From positions 3,647,253-3,711,252 of the forward strand of contig NZ_CM001792.1 of the NCBI RefSeq assembly GCF_000340475.1: DNA of 64,000 nucleotides. The letters run 5' to 3'. A program made the translations under genes and the position numbers. The notes beneath the pieces were generated by a model that did no database searches, had not been told where the DNA came from, and was given only the letters and a program-made list of their open reading frames with translations. The DNA comes from Oceanobacillus kimchii X50. GTDB lineage: Bacteria; Bacillota; Bacilli; Bacillales; Amphibacillaceae. This document shows positions 45,084 through 55,268 of this stretch, one piece after another (the stretch's first letter is position 1; every line of letters starts with the position of its first letter).

Positions 45084-45141
45084 TGAAGCAACTAGGTATA
45101 GAGAAGAAGTTAACAGCCATTCACCTTAAATAATAACGTTC

Positions 45142-45199
45142 GTGACAATAAACTTATTCGATAATGTTTACTTTCTTCATAATTGCTTGGCAAGTTTGT
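45142..45199 (+). repeat. 58-bp direct repeat, copy 2
   Basis: Second copy of the repeat at 43689-43746, here directly before the ribosome site of the DoxX-like gene. The two copies flank the amidohydrolase pseudogene. Confidence 0.8.
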
Positions 45200-45242
45200 C
45201 CACAACCTTGCATACAGTGATATAAGAAGGGAGGTTTTGCTT

Positions 45243-45611
45243 ATGTTACCGAATAAGTTTATTTGTTATGCATTGGGGTATGTATTTATTATATCTGGCC
45301 TAATAAAACTAATTGATCCATCCAGAAGAGGGATGTTCCACGAATTAGCACTTCCTTTTCCGGAAACGCTTTTCTTTGTCGTCGCTATGGTTGAATTTCT
45401 AGCAGGCATGTTATTAGTCGGCCGGATGTACCTTCATCTAGCTATCCCACCACTTATATTCATCATGATTGGCGCACTTTTCTTTGCAAAAGTTCCGATC
45501 CTCTGGACAGAAGGATTATTATCTTTCTTATTTGCATCTCGTTTGGACATTGTTTTATTGGTTTTACTAGTAATGCTTTGGCAACATGTAGGCAAATGGA
45601 AAAAAATATAG
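45243..45611 (+). CDS. DoxX-like small membrane protein
   Basis: Protein of 122 residues with four hydrophobic segments and the DoxX pattern ALGYVFIISGLIKLIDPS, ALPFPETLFFVVAMVEFLAGMLLV and LAIPPLIFIMIGALFFAKVP. ATG 45243 has GGAGG eight bases upstream; the open frame to the left lies in the repeat. Role unknown for the family. Confidence 0.8.
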   Translation: MLPNKFICYALGYVFIISGLIKLIDPSRRGMFHELALPFPETLFFVVAMVEFLAGMLLVGRMYLHLAIPPLIFIMIGALFFAKVPILWTEGLLSFLFASRLDIVLLVLLVMLWQHVGKWKKI

Positions 45612-45629
45612 ATTTTACGCACATGCATT

Positions 45630-45860
45630 TGTGGAAAACATCTGTGTAAGTGTTAAAATCTGTTTATATCCTCTAAATCACTTTAAGTTATCCACATTTT
45701 TATTCACATATGCACAAATGTTCGTAGTTATTTTGTGTCCGAACATATTTTCTACACCAAATATAGATTTCCACTTAAAAGTTATCCCCGATTTGTGAAT
45801 AAGTTTAAATTTCTGTGGATAAATAAGTTGAATTCGTTTATATCAAGGTTTTTATCCATC
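45630..45860. promoter_or_regulatory. Cluster of DnaA boxes, left part
   Basis: Perfect DnaA boxes: TTATCCACA (45688-45696) and TGTGGATAA (45814-45822, opposite strand). One-mismatch boxes: TGTGGAAAA (45630-45638), TTATTCACA (45700-45708) and TGTGAATAA (45794-45802). Two-mismatch boxes: TTATCCCCG (45782) and TTATCCATC (45852). No gene lies in 45612-45933. Confidence 0.75.
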
Positions 45861-45933
45861 TCAAAAAACAAAAGAATTTTTCCTTTCTATGTCGTAGAAT
45901 AATCTTATCCTATTTTGAAAGGAAGTCATCCGT

Positions 45934-46296
45934 TTGAAAATTTATAGTTTTAATCAACAATATGGTCAGTTTATCACCCATTTTGATTCTATTTTTACTA
46001 TGACTAGAATCCTCCAGACCAATCACGAGACGAGAATTGGTTGCATGCATTTAGATAACAATGGTATCATTGGCTATCATCAAGCATCGGTAGACCAACT
46101 GCTTCTTGTTGTCAACGGAGATGGATGGGTTCGAACTTCAGATACAGATTAAACACTTATTCAATCTGGACAAGCTATTTTCTGGAAAAAAGGAGAATGG
46201 CATGAAACAACAACCACTAATGGATTAACCGCTATCGTTATTGAAAGTTCTTCACTAAATCCCGACCAATTTTTGACACAACTAGCAGTGAAATGA
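45934..46296 (+). pseudogene. Cupin-domain protein gene with in-frame stop
   Basis: TTG 45934 (AAAGGAA upstream) starts a cupin-like protein MKIYSFNQQYGQFITHF with cupin landmarks GYHQASVDQLLLVVNGDGWVR. The frame hits TAA at 46150 but continues without shift as TLIQSGQAIFWKKGEWHETTT and TAIVIESS to TGA 46294. One base change (for example CAA or AAA to TAA) explains the loss. Full product would be 120 residues. Confidence 0.75.
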
Positions 46297-46298
46297 AT

Positions 46299-46318
46299 TT
46301 ATCCACAGATTATCCACA
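46299..46318. promoter_or_regulatory. Tandem pair of perfect DnaA boxes
   Basis: TTATCCACA at 46299-46307 and again at 46310-46318, eleven bases apart in the same orientation. Confidence 0.8.
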
Positions 46319-46412
46319 GAAAAAGGCGCCTCCTGATGGACAACTTATTGAAGATTCTCTGGAAAGATCATATTTCCATTGCTTCAAATAGTTCCCACGG
46401 GTAAGCGCCTAT
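46319..46412 (-). ncRNA. Candidate structured RNA or long terminator after htrA
   Basis: On the minus strand AGGCGC (46410-46405) closes with GCGCCT (46329-46324) followed by TTTTT. Inside, TTGAAG/CTTCAA and TGGAAA/TTTCCA form nested perfect stems and GGAACT/AGTTGTCC pairs with bulges, giving one long hairpin of about 90 bases. It begins 83 bases after the htrA stop. Known RNA class not recognised. It could be an htrA 3' end or a separate small RNA. Confidence 0.5.
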
Positions 46413-46492
46413 TTTACATTATTTATGTTTCAAATTAATTGTTTTATATCCCTAACGGAGCGAAATCCTCACATAGAAGAAGTTTCACTACA

Positions 46493-47695
46493 TCATTGAC
46501 TTCCCAAAGTAATGGTCGTGTTCATTTGACGACCATCTCGATAAAATGTTAGATCTACTTCATCGCCAATTTCTTTTTCTTGATATAATATTTTTCTCAA
46601 GTCAATCATGTTATGAATTGGCTCTCCATCCATTTCGACGATGACATCTAATTCTTGTAAGCCTGCTTTATCTGCAGGAGACAATCGTTCCACTGTCCAT
46701 ACATATACTCCACCGGTAACTTCATGAGGTAGATTTAATGAATTTCTCCACTCATATTGCGGAAGTTCATCTAAGGAATAGATTTCTACTCCTAAATATG
46801 GACGTGTTACTTCTCCTGTTTCTTCAAGCTCTTCAATGACAGGAAGCGCGCTATCAATAGGAATGGCAAAACCTATGCCTTCCACAGCGTCTTCATTTAT
46901 TTTCATTGAGTTAATCCCAATTAATTGCCCATTAATATTTATAAGTGCTCCTCCACTATTACCAGGATTAATTGCAGCATCTGTTTGAATGACTTCTGCT
47001 TGCCAATCTGCACGTCCATCCATATCAAAATCCATTGGAATGGTACGCTCCTTCCCACTTATAACACCCTGTGTTACTGTACTAGAAAGGTATAAACCAA
47101 GTGGGTTTCCAATAGCAATTGCTGGCTCACCAACTTTTATCGTAGATGATGTACCCATTTCAATTACTGTATCTACTCCCGCTCCATCCATTCTCAATAC
47201 TGCTAAATCCGTAAATATGTCGCTTCCGATAATCTCTGCTTCAATATGTGTTTCATCATGCATAACCACTTCAACCGTGTCTGCTCCTTCGATCACATGA
47301 TGATTGGTAACAACGTAAGCTGTATCCCCTTCAAGCTTGTATATGACACCTGAACCGGTTCCTGCTTCAACGCCTTCTTCCTGAGACCAAAAATCATTGC
47401 CACGCTGAAAATTTGTTATACCTACCACTGCTGGAGTTACTTCACTAACTACATCAGTCAATTGTGTGGATACATCTACTTGTAAAGGTTGAACATTCGG
47501 TGAAGGCTCTACATCTGGACTATTTTCTTCCGTAGAAGTCGCTTGATCAGTATCTCGACCATCTTCGTGATTTAAAAAGAGGTCTGGGACAATAACTAAT
47601 ATCACTATCCCACCAAGTACAATACCTGTTAATAATGGAATAAACCAGGTGCTTTTTCGTTTCTTTTTTTTGTAAGATTGGTCATAATATCCCAT
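46493..47695 (-). CDS. htrA: HtrA-type serine protease/chaperone
   Basis: Membrane-anchored Deg protease of 400 residues: one N-terminal transmembrane helix (about 17-36), acidic linker, S1C protease domain with His in TNHHVIEGAD, Asp in TDLAVLRMD, Ser in NPGNSGGALIN, and a C-terminal PDZ domain (AGLQELDVIVEMDGEPI). It degrades misfolded envelope proteins. Located next to walJ as in other Bacillaceae (yycK/htrC position). AAGGAG lies eight bases before the ATG. Confidence 0.95.
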   Translation of the reverse strand: MGYYDQSYKKKKRKSTWFIPLLTGIVLGGIVILVIVPDLFLNHEDGRDTDQATSTEENSPDVEPSPNVQPLQVDVSTQLTDVVSEVTPAVVGITNFQRGNDFWSQEEGVEAGTGSGVIYKLEGDTAYVVTNHHVIEGADTVEVVMHDETHIEAEIIGSDIFTDLAVLRMDGAGVDTVIEMGTSSTIKVGEPAIAIGNPLGLYLSSTVTQGVISGKERTIPMDFDMDGRADWQAEVIQTDAAINPGNSGGALININGQLIGINSMKINEDAVEGIGFAIPIDSALPVIEELEETGEVTRPYLGVEIYSLDELPQYEWRNSLNLPHEVTGGVYVWTVERLSPADKAGLQELDVIVEMDGEPIHNMIDLRKILYQEKEIGDEVDLTFYRDGRQMNTTITLGSQ

Positions 47696-47779
47696 ATATC
47701 GATCTCCTTATCGGTTTCTATACCTAAGTATTCCCTAAAGATCGTAAAACATAAACCTTTTTAATCCCAATTCACTACC

Positions 47780-48565
47780 TTATCCAACTTCATAAAGTGG
47801 TGTTGCAAGTCTTGGGTCTGTATGATGCAAATCCACCTGAATTCCTCGTTCATCTAACACTTGTTTAACCGACATTTGAGCAAGATCTTTCATGTTATTA
47901 TCCATACTTAAATGAGCTAAATAAATTCGTTTCGTACGATTCGATATGATATCGGTTAGTGCAAGACCACAATCTTCATTTGATACGTGACCTGAATCTC
48001 CAAGAATTCGTCTTTTAACACTCCACGGATACGGCCCCATGCGAAGCATACCTACATCATGATTTGCTTCAAATATATATGCATCGGCATCTTCCACAGT
48101 TTTTTTAATTCGCTCCGATACATACCCTAAATCTGTAACAAGCGCTACTTTTTTCCCATCATGCCGGAATGTATAAAACATCGGTTCCGCAGCATCATGG
48201 GATACACCAAACGACTCCACCTCCAAATCTCCGAAACTGCGAACAGACTCCAAATCAAAGGTAAATTTCTGATCAAGTGGAATTTTACCTATCGATTGAT
48301 CCATCGCATGCCATGTTTTTTCATTTGCATAGATTGGTAGTTGGTATTTACGTGCTATAATTCCTAATCCCTTAATATGATCACTATGCTCGTGTGTCAC
48401 AAGAATGCCATCTAATTGTTTCGGATCTACCTGAATGCTTTGAAACAACTCGTCTATCTTTTTACCACTTAATCCTGCATCAACGAGCATCTTTTGTTGC
48501 TCTGTTTCTATATAAAACGCGTTCCCTGTACTGCCTGAAGCTAGTACACTAAAACGTAGGGTCAT
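47780..48565 (-). CDS. walJ: Metallo-beta-lactamase fold protein WalJ (YycJ)
   Basis: Protein of 261 residues; metal site [12 protein letters not shown] near residue 57 and start [19 protein letters not shown]. Last gene of the wal operon core. Proposed nuclease-type role coordinating cell division or DNA repair. Start ATG overlaps the stop of yycI (GAATGA), GGGAG nine bases upstream. Confidence 0.95.
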   Translation of the reverse strand: MTLRFSVLASGSTGNAFYIETEQQKMLVDAGLSGKKIDELFQSIQVDPKQLDGILVTHEHSDHIKGLGIIARKYQLPIYANEKTWHAMDQSIGKIPLDQKFTFDLESVRSFGDLEVESFGVSHDAAEPMFYTFRHDGKKVALVTDLGYVSERIKKTVEDADAYIFEANHDVGMLRMGPYPWSVKRRILGDSGHVSNEDCGLALTDIISNRTKRIYLAHLSMDNNMKDLAQMSVKQVLDERGIQVDLHHTDPRLATPLYEVG

Positions 48566-49506
48566 TCATCTTCACTCCCGATTTCTTCCAGCTTTCCTTC
48601 CATCAGTTGTATGATGTTTTCTCTAATTTCGTTTTCTTCATCTAATCGTCTTGCTTGTACTAAAATATTTTCGTTAATGGTATCTGTAAAAAATTGCGTA
48701 TAGTACCCTGGATAAATGATCCCTTCGAAACCATTAACAAAATAATCGACCGTGTCATCGATTGTTACTTTCCAAGTTGGTGCAAAGACAATTTCTCCAC
48801 CATCTTCAGGTTCAATACGAGAGTAATACCCAATGGCAATATCGCTGACTTCCTGATCTTGTCTGAGGTAACCATTATTACTCCGCAACAAATAGCTAAT
48901 AGCTGTTTTCGGAGACACAATAGATCTATCTCCCTGTTTATTTGAATCCCCAAGCATGGTCTGCGTATAATGTGTGATCTCGTTATCATCATTTAAATAA
49001 AAGAGTAGTATAGCTTGTTGGTTAAGGAATACTGGTGCCCCTTCTTTTGTTTGAAAGAAAGCGATAATATTTAAGTCTTTATTCCATGTACCATAAGTAT
49101 ACTGACCAGCCTGAATGACGTAAGGAGCAATGATACTTTGAAGCATTTCTCTTTCCGTACCTTCTTTTGGCATCTCAATAGGCTCTTCAAATTGTGCAAA
49201 GAGAAGTGTATTATCTATACTTGTAGTCGCTTCTAATCCATCTATATTATTTAATTCTTCTACTTCACTTGATTTAAATAGACGCTTAGCCACAGATAAA
49301 TAACTTAAATCAGGCACTTCTCTATTTATAATAGCATTATTAATTTGAATATTCTCTGATTCCAATTGTTCATCTACCGTCTGATCATCGTTGCTTAAAG
49401 ATGGTAGATCATACTGGTCTTGACGTTGAACGAATTGAAAAAGCAAATAAACATTTAAGACAAGGAAACTGAGAATAAAAAGTGTTTTAATGTGAGACCA
49501 TTGCAT
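48562..49506 (-). CDS. yycI: WalRK regulatory protein YycI
   Basis: Membrane-anchored extracytoplasmic protein of 314 residues with one N-terminal helix (about 7-25, [18 protein letters not shown]). YycI and YycH bind WalK in the membrane and modulate its activity. ATG 49506 has AGGAGGGG seven bases upstream; the TTG at 49512 is in frame but within that site. Confidence 0.92.
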   Translation of the reverse strand: MQWSHIKTLFILSFLVLNVYLLFQFVQRQDQYDLPSLSNDDQTVDEQLESENIQINNAIINREVPDLSYLSVAKRLFKSSEVEELNNIDGLEATTSIDNTLLFAQFEEPIEMPKEGTEREMLQSIIAPYVIQAGQYTYGTWNKDLNIIAFFQTKEGAPVFLNQQAILLFYLNDDNEITHYTQTMLGDSNKQGDRSIVSPKTAISYLLRSNNGYLRQDQEVSDIAIGYYSRIEPEDGGEIVFAPTWKVTIDDTVDYFVNGFEGIIYPGYYTQFFTDTINENILVQARRLDEENEIRENIIQLMEGKLEEIGSEDE

Positions 49507-49508
49507 CC

Positions 49509-50813
49509 TCAATCCCCTCCTCTAGCCGCATCACCAGGCTCATACGGTACGGCCGACCAACTATTATTTACTTTCATAAACCACTCTGGTTCCATTGATA
49601 CATAGTCCCCGTTATCATCTGTTTCCACTTGAATCTTATAACCTACTTTTAAATCTTTAATGTTATCCATATTAATTTTTGAATTCGCTAAATCTTCTAT
49701 TATATCTTCTCCACTACGCATTTCTTTTTTTGTTTTGGTAATAATATCAGTCGTATCGAGATAAATAGCCGGACGTTTATACTCTAATAAGTGTTGATTA
49801 CTATGCTTTTGTTTTATCGTTGAGATGTCTGGTGAGGAACCTTGAAATACAGGATATCCCTCATAATACATTTGATACGTAATTGTTTCATTATCAATGT
49901 TCATTAACCGGAAGTCCTCGGTAAAACCAGAATGTCCATTAATATTCTGTATACTACCTTCAATTAAATTCAATTCCGACATTGGTTCCGATTGTTCTAA
50001 ATATAAATATATATATTCCATTACATTGCGTTCAATCGTCAATTGTCGCACATCCGTCGCATATAAGTAGCCATTCCCCGGAGTCGCAGATCCTCTTATA
50101 CCAGAAGTATTCTCAAATAACATTTCTTGAAGTACGGATTTGTCCATCTGTGTAAAAAAGATCGACAATGGTTGCATCGCTGGTACTTCTCTTGGAATAT
50201 AAATATCGTTTTCTGAGCCCTCTACTAACGTCATCGCTTGATAATCTTCTGATTGCAATTTATGCATCTCATCCCATACCTCTTGATATCTCGATGTACT
50301 CGTTACTTCCGCTTTCACCTTTTCACGTCCATCAATGGAAATAAATTCGAATTCTAATGACTTCGAATTCGGTTCAAAGGTAATATAAAATCGATCTATA
50401 GAAAATGTAGGATATGGTATTGCCTCATCTTCAAATTGCAAAATACGATCAAATAATAAGAATGGAACTTCTTGTGGAAAAATAACTTCGATTTCATAGT
50501 TAGATGCTGTTCTTTCTTCTTCTACTGGTAATCTTTCCATTTCTGTTAAGGGTAAATCCTGCAAACGATCATAGAATTGTTCCTTCAAACTAGGGTTAGC
50601 ATGCGTATAATAATTTCCCTCTTGTTTAAATAAAATTTCAGATGGCACGACAATTTCATCTACAGACTTTTCTGCTCCACTTAAAGTTCCTTCTACGGAT
50701 CGTTCATTCAAAGGATCATAGTCAGCTTGATAATTCCACATACCGAACGTCAGAATCATACTTGTCCCAATTAACACGACTAAAAGTAATGATTTAGCTG
50801 TCTCTAGTTTCAT
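49509..50813 (-). CDS. yycH: WalRK regulatory protein YycH
   Basis: Membrane-anchored extracytoplasmic protein of 434 residues with one N-terminal helix (about 6-26) and a large outer domain. With YycI it controls WalK. Its ATG overlaps the walK stop (ATGA) with GGGGGG seven bases before it. Confidence 0.93.
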   Translation of the reverse strand: MKLETAKSLLLVVLIGTSMILTFGMWNYQADYDPLNERSVEGTLSGAEKSVDEIVVPSEILFKQEGNYYTHANPSLKEQFYDRLQDLPLTEMERLPVEEERTASNYEIEVIFPQEVPFLLFDRILQFEDEAIPYPTFSIDRFYITFEPNSKSLEFEFISIDGREKVKAEVTSTSRYQEVWDEMHKLQSEDYQAMTLVEGSENDIYIPREVPAMQPLSIFFTQMDKSVLQEMLFENTSGIRGSATPGNGYLYATDVRQLTIERNVMEYIYLYLEQSEPMSELNLIEGSIQNINGHSGFTEDFRLMNIDNETITYQMYYEGYPVFQGSSPDISTIKQKHSNQHLLEYKRPAIYLDTTDIITKTKKEMRSGEDIIEDLANSKINMDNIKDLKVGYKIQVETDDNGDYVSMEPEWFMKVNNSWSAVPYEPGDAARGGD

Positions 50814-52648
50814 CTGACATCCCCCCGCTTCGAGCTCATCAGTGGTAATGTAAATAAAATTGTTGTTCCTTTACCTTCACTACTTTGAGCCCATATCTGA
50901 CCATGATGTGCTTCAACCAATTCTTTTGTAATTGCTAGTCCTAAACCGGTACCTCCAAGTTTTCGGTTTCTTGCTTTATCCACACGATAAAACCTTTCAA
51001 ATATTTTATCTAATTTATCGTAAGCAATTCCCATTCCTTGATCTTGTACACTTATTAATAAATAATGGCGTCTAATATCTAATTTAACTCTGATTTTTCC
51101 GCCATCTGGAGAATATTTAATTGCATTGGTTATGACATTATCCATTACTTGTGTAATCTTGTCCCGATCCATCCAAACATAGGCTTTCGTATTCGGTATT
51201 ATTTTTTCCATATGAATGGATTCTGGAATATTCATTTCATAGCGATCTAATACTTGGTATAGATAGCTTGTAAATTCTTCCCGTTGCTTATGCATTGGAA
51301 GTTCATCCGAATCCATCTTAGACAGTTGTAATAAATCATTAACCATACGAATCATTCGATTGGTTTCTGTTTGGGTCACATCTAAAAAGCGCGGTGCAAT
51401 TTCTTTGTTTTCCCAAGCACCATCCGACAATGCTTCTAAGTAGCTCTTCATTGTGGTTAAAGGTGTTCTGAGCTCATGTGATACATTGGAAACAAAATCA
51501 CGACGTTCTTGTTCCATTTTCTGTTGTTCGGTAACATCACTTATAACAGTAATAAATCCAGTAATCTCTTCTTCTTCATCGACCACTGTTGTAAAATTGG
51601 CGCGAATAAGGAATGGTGTATCCTCATTACTAAAATCAATGATCATGGAACCATTATTATGTAATTCACTTAGATCAATTTCATTTCCTTCTAAGTGTAA
51701 GACATCAATAACAGAATCTCCTATTAAATCTTCTGGATTCTCACCAATTAATTTAGCCGCTGCATCATTCATTAATGTAACAGAACCATCGTTATCTGTA
51801 GCAATGACACCATCCGACATATTGGCAAGTATCGAACTGAGCTTTCGCCTTTCTTCTTCAATGGTGGCATAAGAATGCTTCAGCCTACTATTGAGATCAT
51901 TAAACGTCTCAGCTAGTTGCCCGATTTCATCTCTACCATATACATTTACCTTCTGTGTGAAATCTCCATTTGCCATGATTATAGCTTGTTCACGCATCTC
52001 CATGATTGGTTTTGTGATAGTACGTGCTACCAAAATCCCAATAATAGCCGAAATCGTAATTGCAAGAATGGAACCTTGGAGGAAGATATTATTTATATCC
52101 TCGATTTGGCCATATACTTCTTCTAAAGAAGACTTATAAAACACAGCCCCAACAGCCATGTCGTCATCACCCAAAATGGGCTTGACATATACATAGACCC
52201 TGCTATCTGTTTCATCATCATAAAACGTACCATCGTCCGTAGAATTAAAAAGTAAGGCATCACGCACCATTGAATTGTTCAATTTTTGACCAATTTGATT
52301 TTGGTCATCCAATACATTGGTACCCCTTACTCTACTCTGATTATCAACAACATTGATTGTTGTTGAAGCATTTCCTCTATTTATATCATTAATAATTCGT
52401 GTAATCTCTTCTTCTAAAGACTCTATGGTTCCACTTTCCTCAGATCGATCTCTAGCAAACGCTTGCTCTAAATTATGACTGAGCATTTCTACACGTTCGC
52501 TAGCCGATGTCTTGAAATTTCTTGTTAATTCATCATTTAAGCGATCCGTAAAGAAGGATCCTATCACTTGCACAGCTATAATCAAGAGTAATATATAAAT
52601 AATTATAAATTTTAACTGTATCGATCGAAAGAATCCTACTTTATTCAT
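50810..52648 (-). CDS. walK: Sensor histidine kinase WalK (YycG)
   Basis: Membrane kinase of 612 residues controlling cell-wall metabolism: two transmembrane helices (about 9-29 and 182-204) flank an outer PAS-like domain; HAMP (TKPIMEMREQA), PAS (about 265-375), HisKA with phospho-His in FVSNVSHELRTPLTTMKSY, and HATPase with DNVITNAIKYSPDGG, QGMGI and GTGLGLAI. ATG 52648 has AGGAG nine bases upstream. Confidence 0.97.
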   Translation of the reverse strand: MNKVGFFRSIQLKFIIIYILLLIIAVQVIGSFFTDRLNDELTRNFKTSASERVEMLSHNLEQAFARDRSEESGTIESLEEEITRIINDINRGNASTTINVVDNQSRVRGTNVLDDQNQIGQKLNNSMVRDALLFNSTDDGTFYDDETDSRVYVYVKPILGDDDMAVGAVFYKSSLEEVYGQIEDINNIFLQGSILAITISAIIGILVARTITKPIMEMREQAIIMANGDFTQKVNVYGRDEIGQLAETFNDLNSRLKHSYATIEEERRKLSSILANMSDGVIATDNDGSVTLMNDAAAKLIGENPEDLIGDSVIDVLHLEGNEIDLSELHNNGSMIIDFSNEDTPFLIRANFTTVVDEEEEITGFITVISDVTEQQKMEQERRDFVSNVSHELRTPLTTMKSYLEALSDGAWENKEIAPRFLDVTQTETNRMIRMVNDLLQLSKMDSDELPMHKQREEFTSYLYQVLDRYEMNIPESIHMEKIIPNTKAYVWMDRDKITQVMDNVITNAIKYSPDGGKIRVKLDIRRHYLLISVQDQGMGIAYDKLDKIFERFYRVDKARNRKLGGTGLGLAITKELVEAHHGQIWAQSSEGKGTTILFTLPLMSSKRGDVR

Positions 52649-52654
52649 ATACAA

Positions 52655-53356
52655 CTACTCCTGCTCAGGATTACGTAAATAATAACCCACACCTCTTCGG
52701 GTTACAATCCATAAAGGATTACTTGGGTTCTCTTCAATTTTTTCACGAAGGCGACGAACGGTTACATCTACTGTACGTACATCACCGAAATAATCATATC
52801 CCCATACTGTTTCTAATAGATGTTCTCTTGTCATTACTTGTCCTATATGACGCGCCAGATAGTGTAGAAGCTCAAACTCACGATGTGTAAGTTCAATTTC
52901 TTCTCCTTTTCGCGACACGACATATGCATCAGGGTGTACGATAAGATCCCCAATAACAATATCTTTCGTTGTTTTCACCGTTTCATCTGGTACTTGTTCA
53001 CGACGTAAATTCGCCTTAACACGCGCAATAAGTTCTCGGTTGCTAAATGGCTTTGTTACATAGTCATCTGCACCAAGCTCCAGTCCTAAGACTTTATCGA
53101 TTTCTGCATCTTTTGCTGTAAGCATGATTACAGGAATATTTTGTGTTTTCCTTACTTCTCTTAAAACTTCATTTCCGTCTTTCCCCGGAAGCATAATATC
53201 TAAAAGAATTAGGTTCGGTTTTTCACTTTCTGCTAATTCTATCGCTGTATCTCCATCATTTGCTACGACAACTTGGTAGCCCTCTTTTTCTAAGTTAAAT
53301 TGTAATATATCTGCAATTGGCTGCTCATCATCTACTACTAGTATTTTTTGACTCAT
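52655..53356 (-). CDS. walR: Response regulator WalR (YycF)
   Basis: OmpR-family regulator of 233 residues, normally essential for cell-wall turnover. The receiver domain has ILVVDDEQ, phospho-Asp in [13 protein letters not shown] and Lys in [10 protein letters not shown]; the C-terminal winged helix has [34 protein letters not shown] 53356 has AAGGA ten bases upstream; the open frame to 53380 is not needed. Confidence 0.97.
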   Translation of the reverse strand: MSQKILVVDDEQPIADILQFNLEKEGYQVVVANDGDTAIELAESEKPNLILLDIMLPGKDGNEVLREVRKTQNIPVIMLTAKDAEIDKVLGLELGADDYVTKPFSNRELIARVKANLRREQVPDETVKTTKDIVIGDLIVHPDAYVVSRKGEEIELTHREFELLHYLARHIGQVMTREHLLETVWGYDYFGDVRTVDVTVRRLREKIEENPSNPLWIVTRRGVGYYLRNPEQE

Positions 53357-53563
53357 TTTAGCCACATCCTTTTCATCCAAAAGTTACACAAACTTTTCTT
53401 CTATTTTAACGCAAAATGACATTAATGTCTTGTACACTGAATAATAATTTGCCTTTTAAAAAATGACGCTCTTTTTTCTTACCAAGATCATCCATTAATT
53501 GTTCATATAATTTACTTATTTGTACTTTATTTTAAACTTCTACACCCAGTTAACGTAACACAG

Positions 53564-53579
53564 TGTTTCACGTGTAACA
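53564..53579. promoter_or_regulatory. Candidate parS site (ParB/Spo0J)
   Basis: TGTTTCACGTGTAACA matches the parS consensus TGTTNCACGTGAAACA in 15 of 16 positions (A to T at position 12). Lies in the gap between walR and purA. Confidence 0.7.
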
Positions 53580-53596
53580 ACTCAATAGTATAAACC

Positions 53597-53642
53597 AAAA
53601 GAAGCAAAAGCCAATCAAGTTTTATTGGCTTTTGCTTCTTTT
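53597..53642 (-). terminator. Terminator of purA
   Basis: AAAAGAAGCAAAAGCCAAT (53597-53615) pairs perfectly with its complement at 53624-53642 around an eight-base loop; A and T runs on both sides make it bidirectional. Confidence 0.95.
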
Positions 53643-53672
53643 ATAACTTAGTTACAGCTTTTTTTTATTTTA

Positions 53673-54983
<1,311 letters not shown>

Positions 54984-55135
54984 TTAATAATATACTTACT
55001 TTTCATAGCAACCATAGCATCCGTAAAATTGATCATTATAATGAATTTACGAAAGTTACTTCACTACGATAAATTATTTGTCTTTTATTCTAACCATTAG
55101 TCATTCTATCAATACGAATCTAAATAGTCAATGTA

Positions 55136-55148
55136 AAATACGAACATT
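55136..55148 (+). promoter_or_regulatory. Possible PurR box upstream of purA
   Basis: AAATACGAACATT fits the Bacillus PurBox AWWWCCGAACWWT except position 5. A related AATACGAAT lies 25-30 bases to the left. The usual inverted second box is not clear, so the call is weak. Confidence 0.35.
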
Positions 55149-55198
55149 TTATCGTTATAATCAGTTAATGTACGGAACATCCTATATATTTTATAATT

Positions 55199-55242
55199 AA
55201 AAAAGGTTCCTATCACCGTATTGATAATAGAAACCTTTTAAC
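55199..55242 (-). terminator. Terminator of the glycine betaine transporter operon
   Basis: AAAAGGTT (55201-55208) pairs with AACCTTTT (55232-55239), with an inner CTATCA/TGATA pair and a T-run on the minus strand. Confidence 0.75.
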
Positions 55243-55268
55243 TGATTCAAGAACAGAAATTATTTTAA

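Noticed and set aside
46150..46152. TAA in the cupin gene as a recoded codon
   Set aside because: No recoding signal and no such use of TAA is known in these bacteria; a nonsense mutation is simpler.
53357..53380. Eight-residue N-terminal extension of WalR
   Set aside because: The ATG at 53356 has a ribosome site and gives the usual WalR start [11 protein letters not shown].
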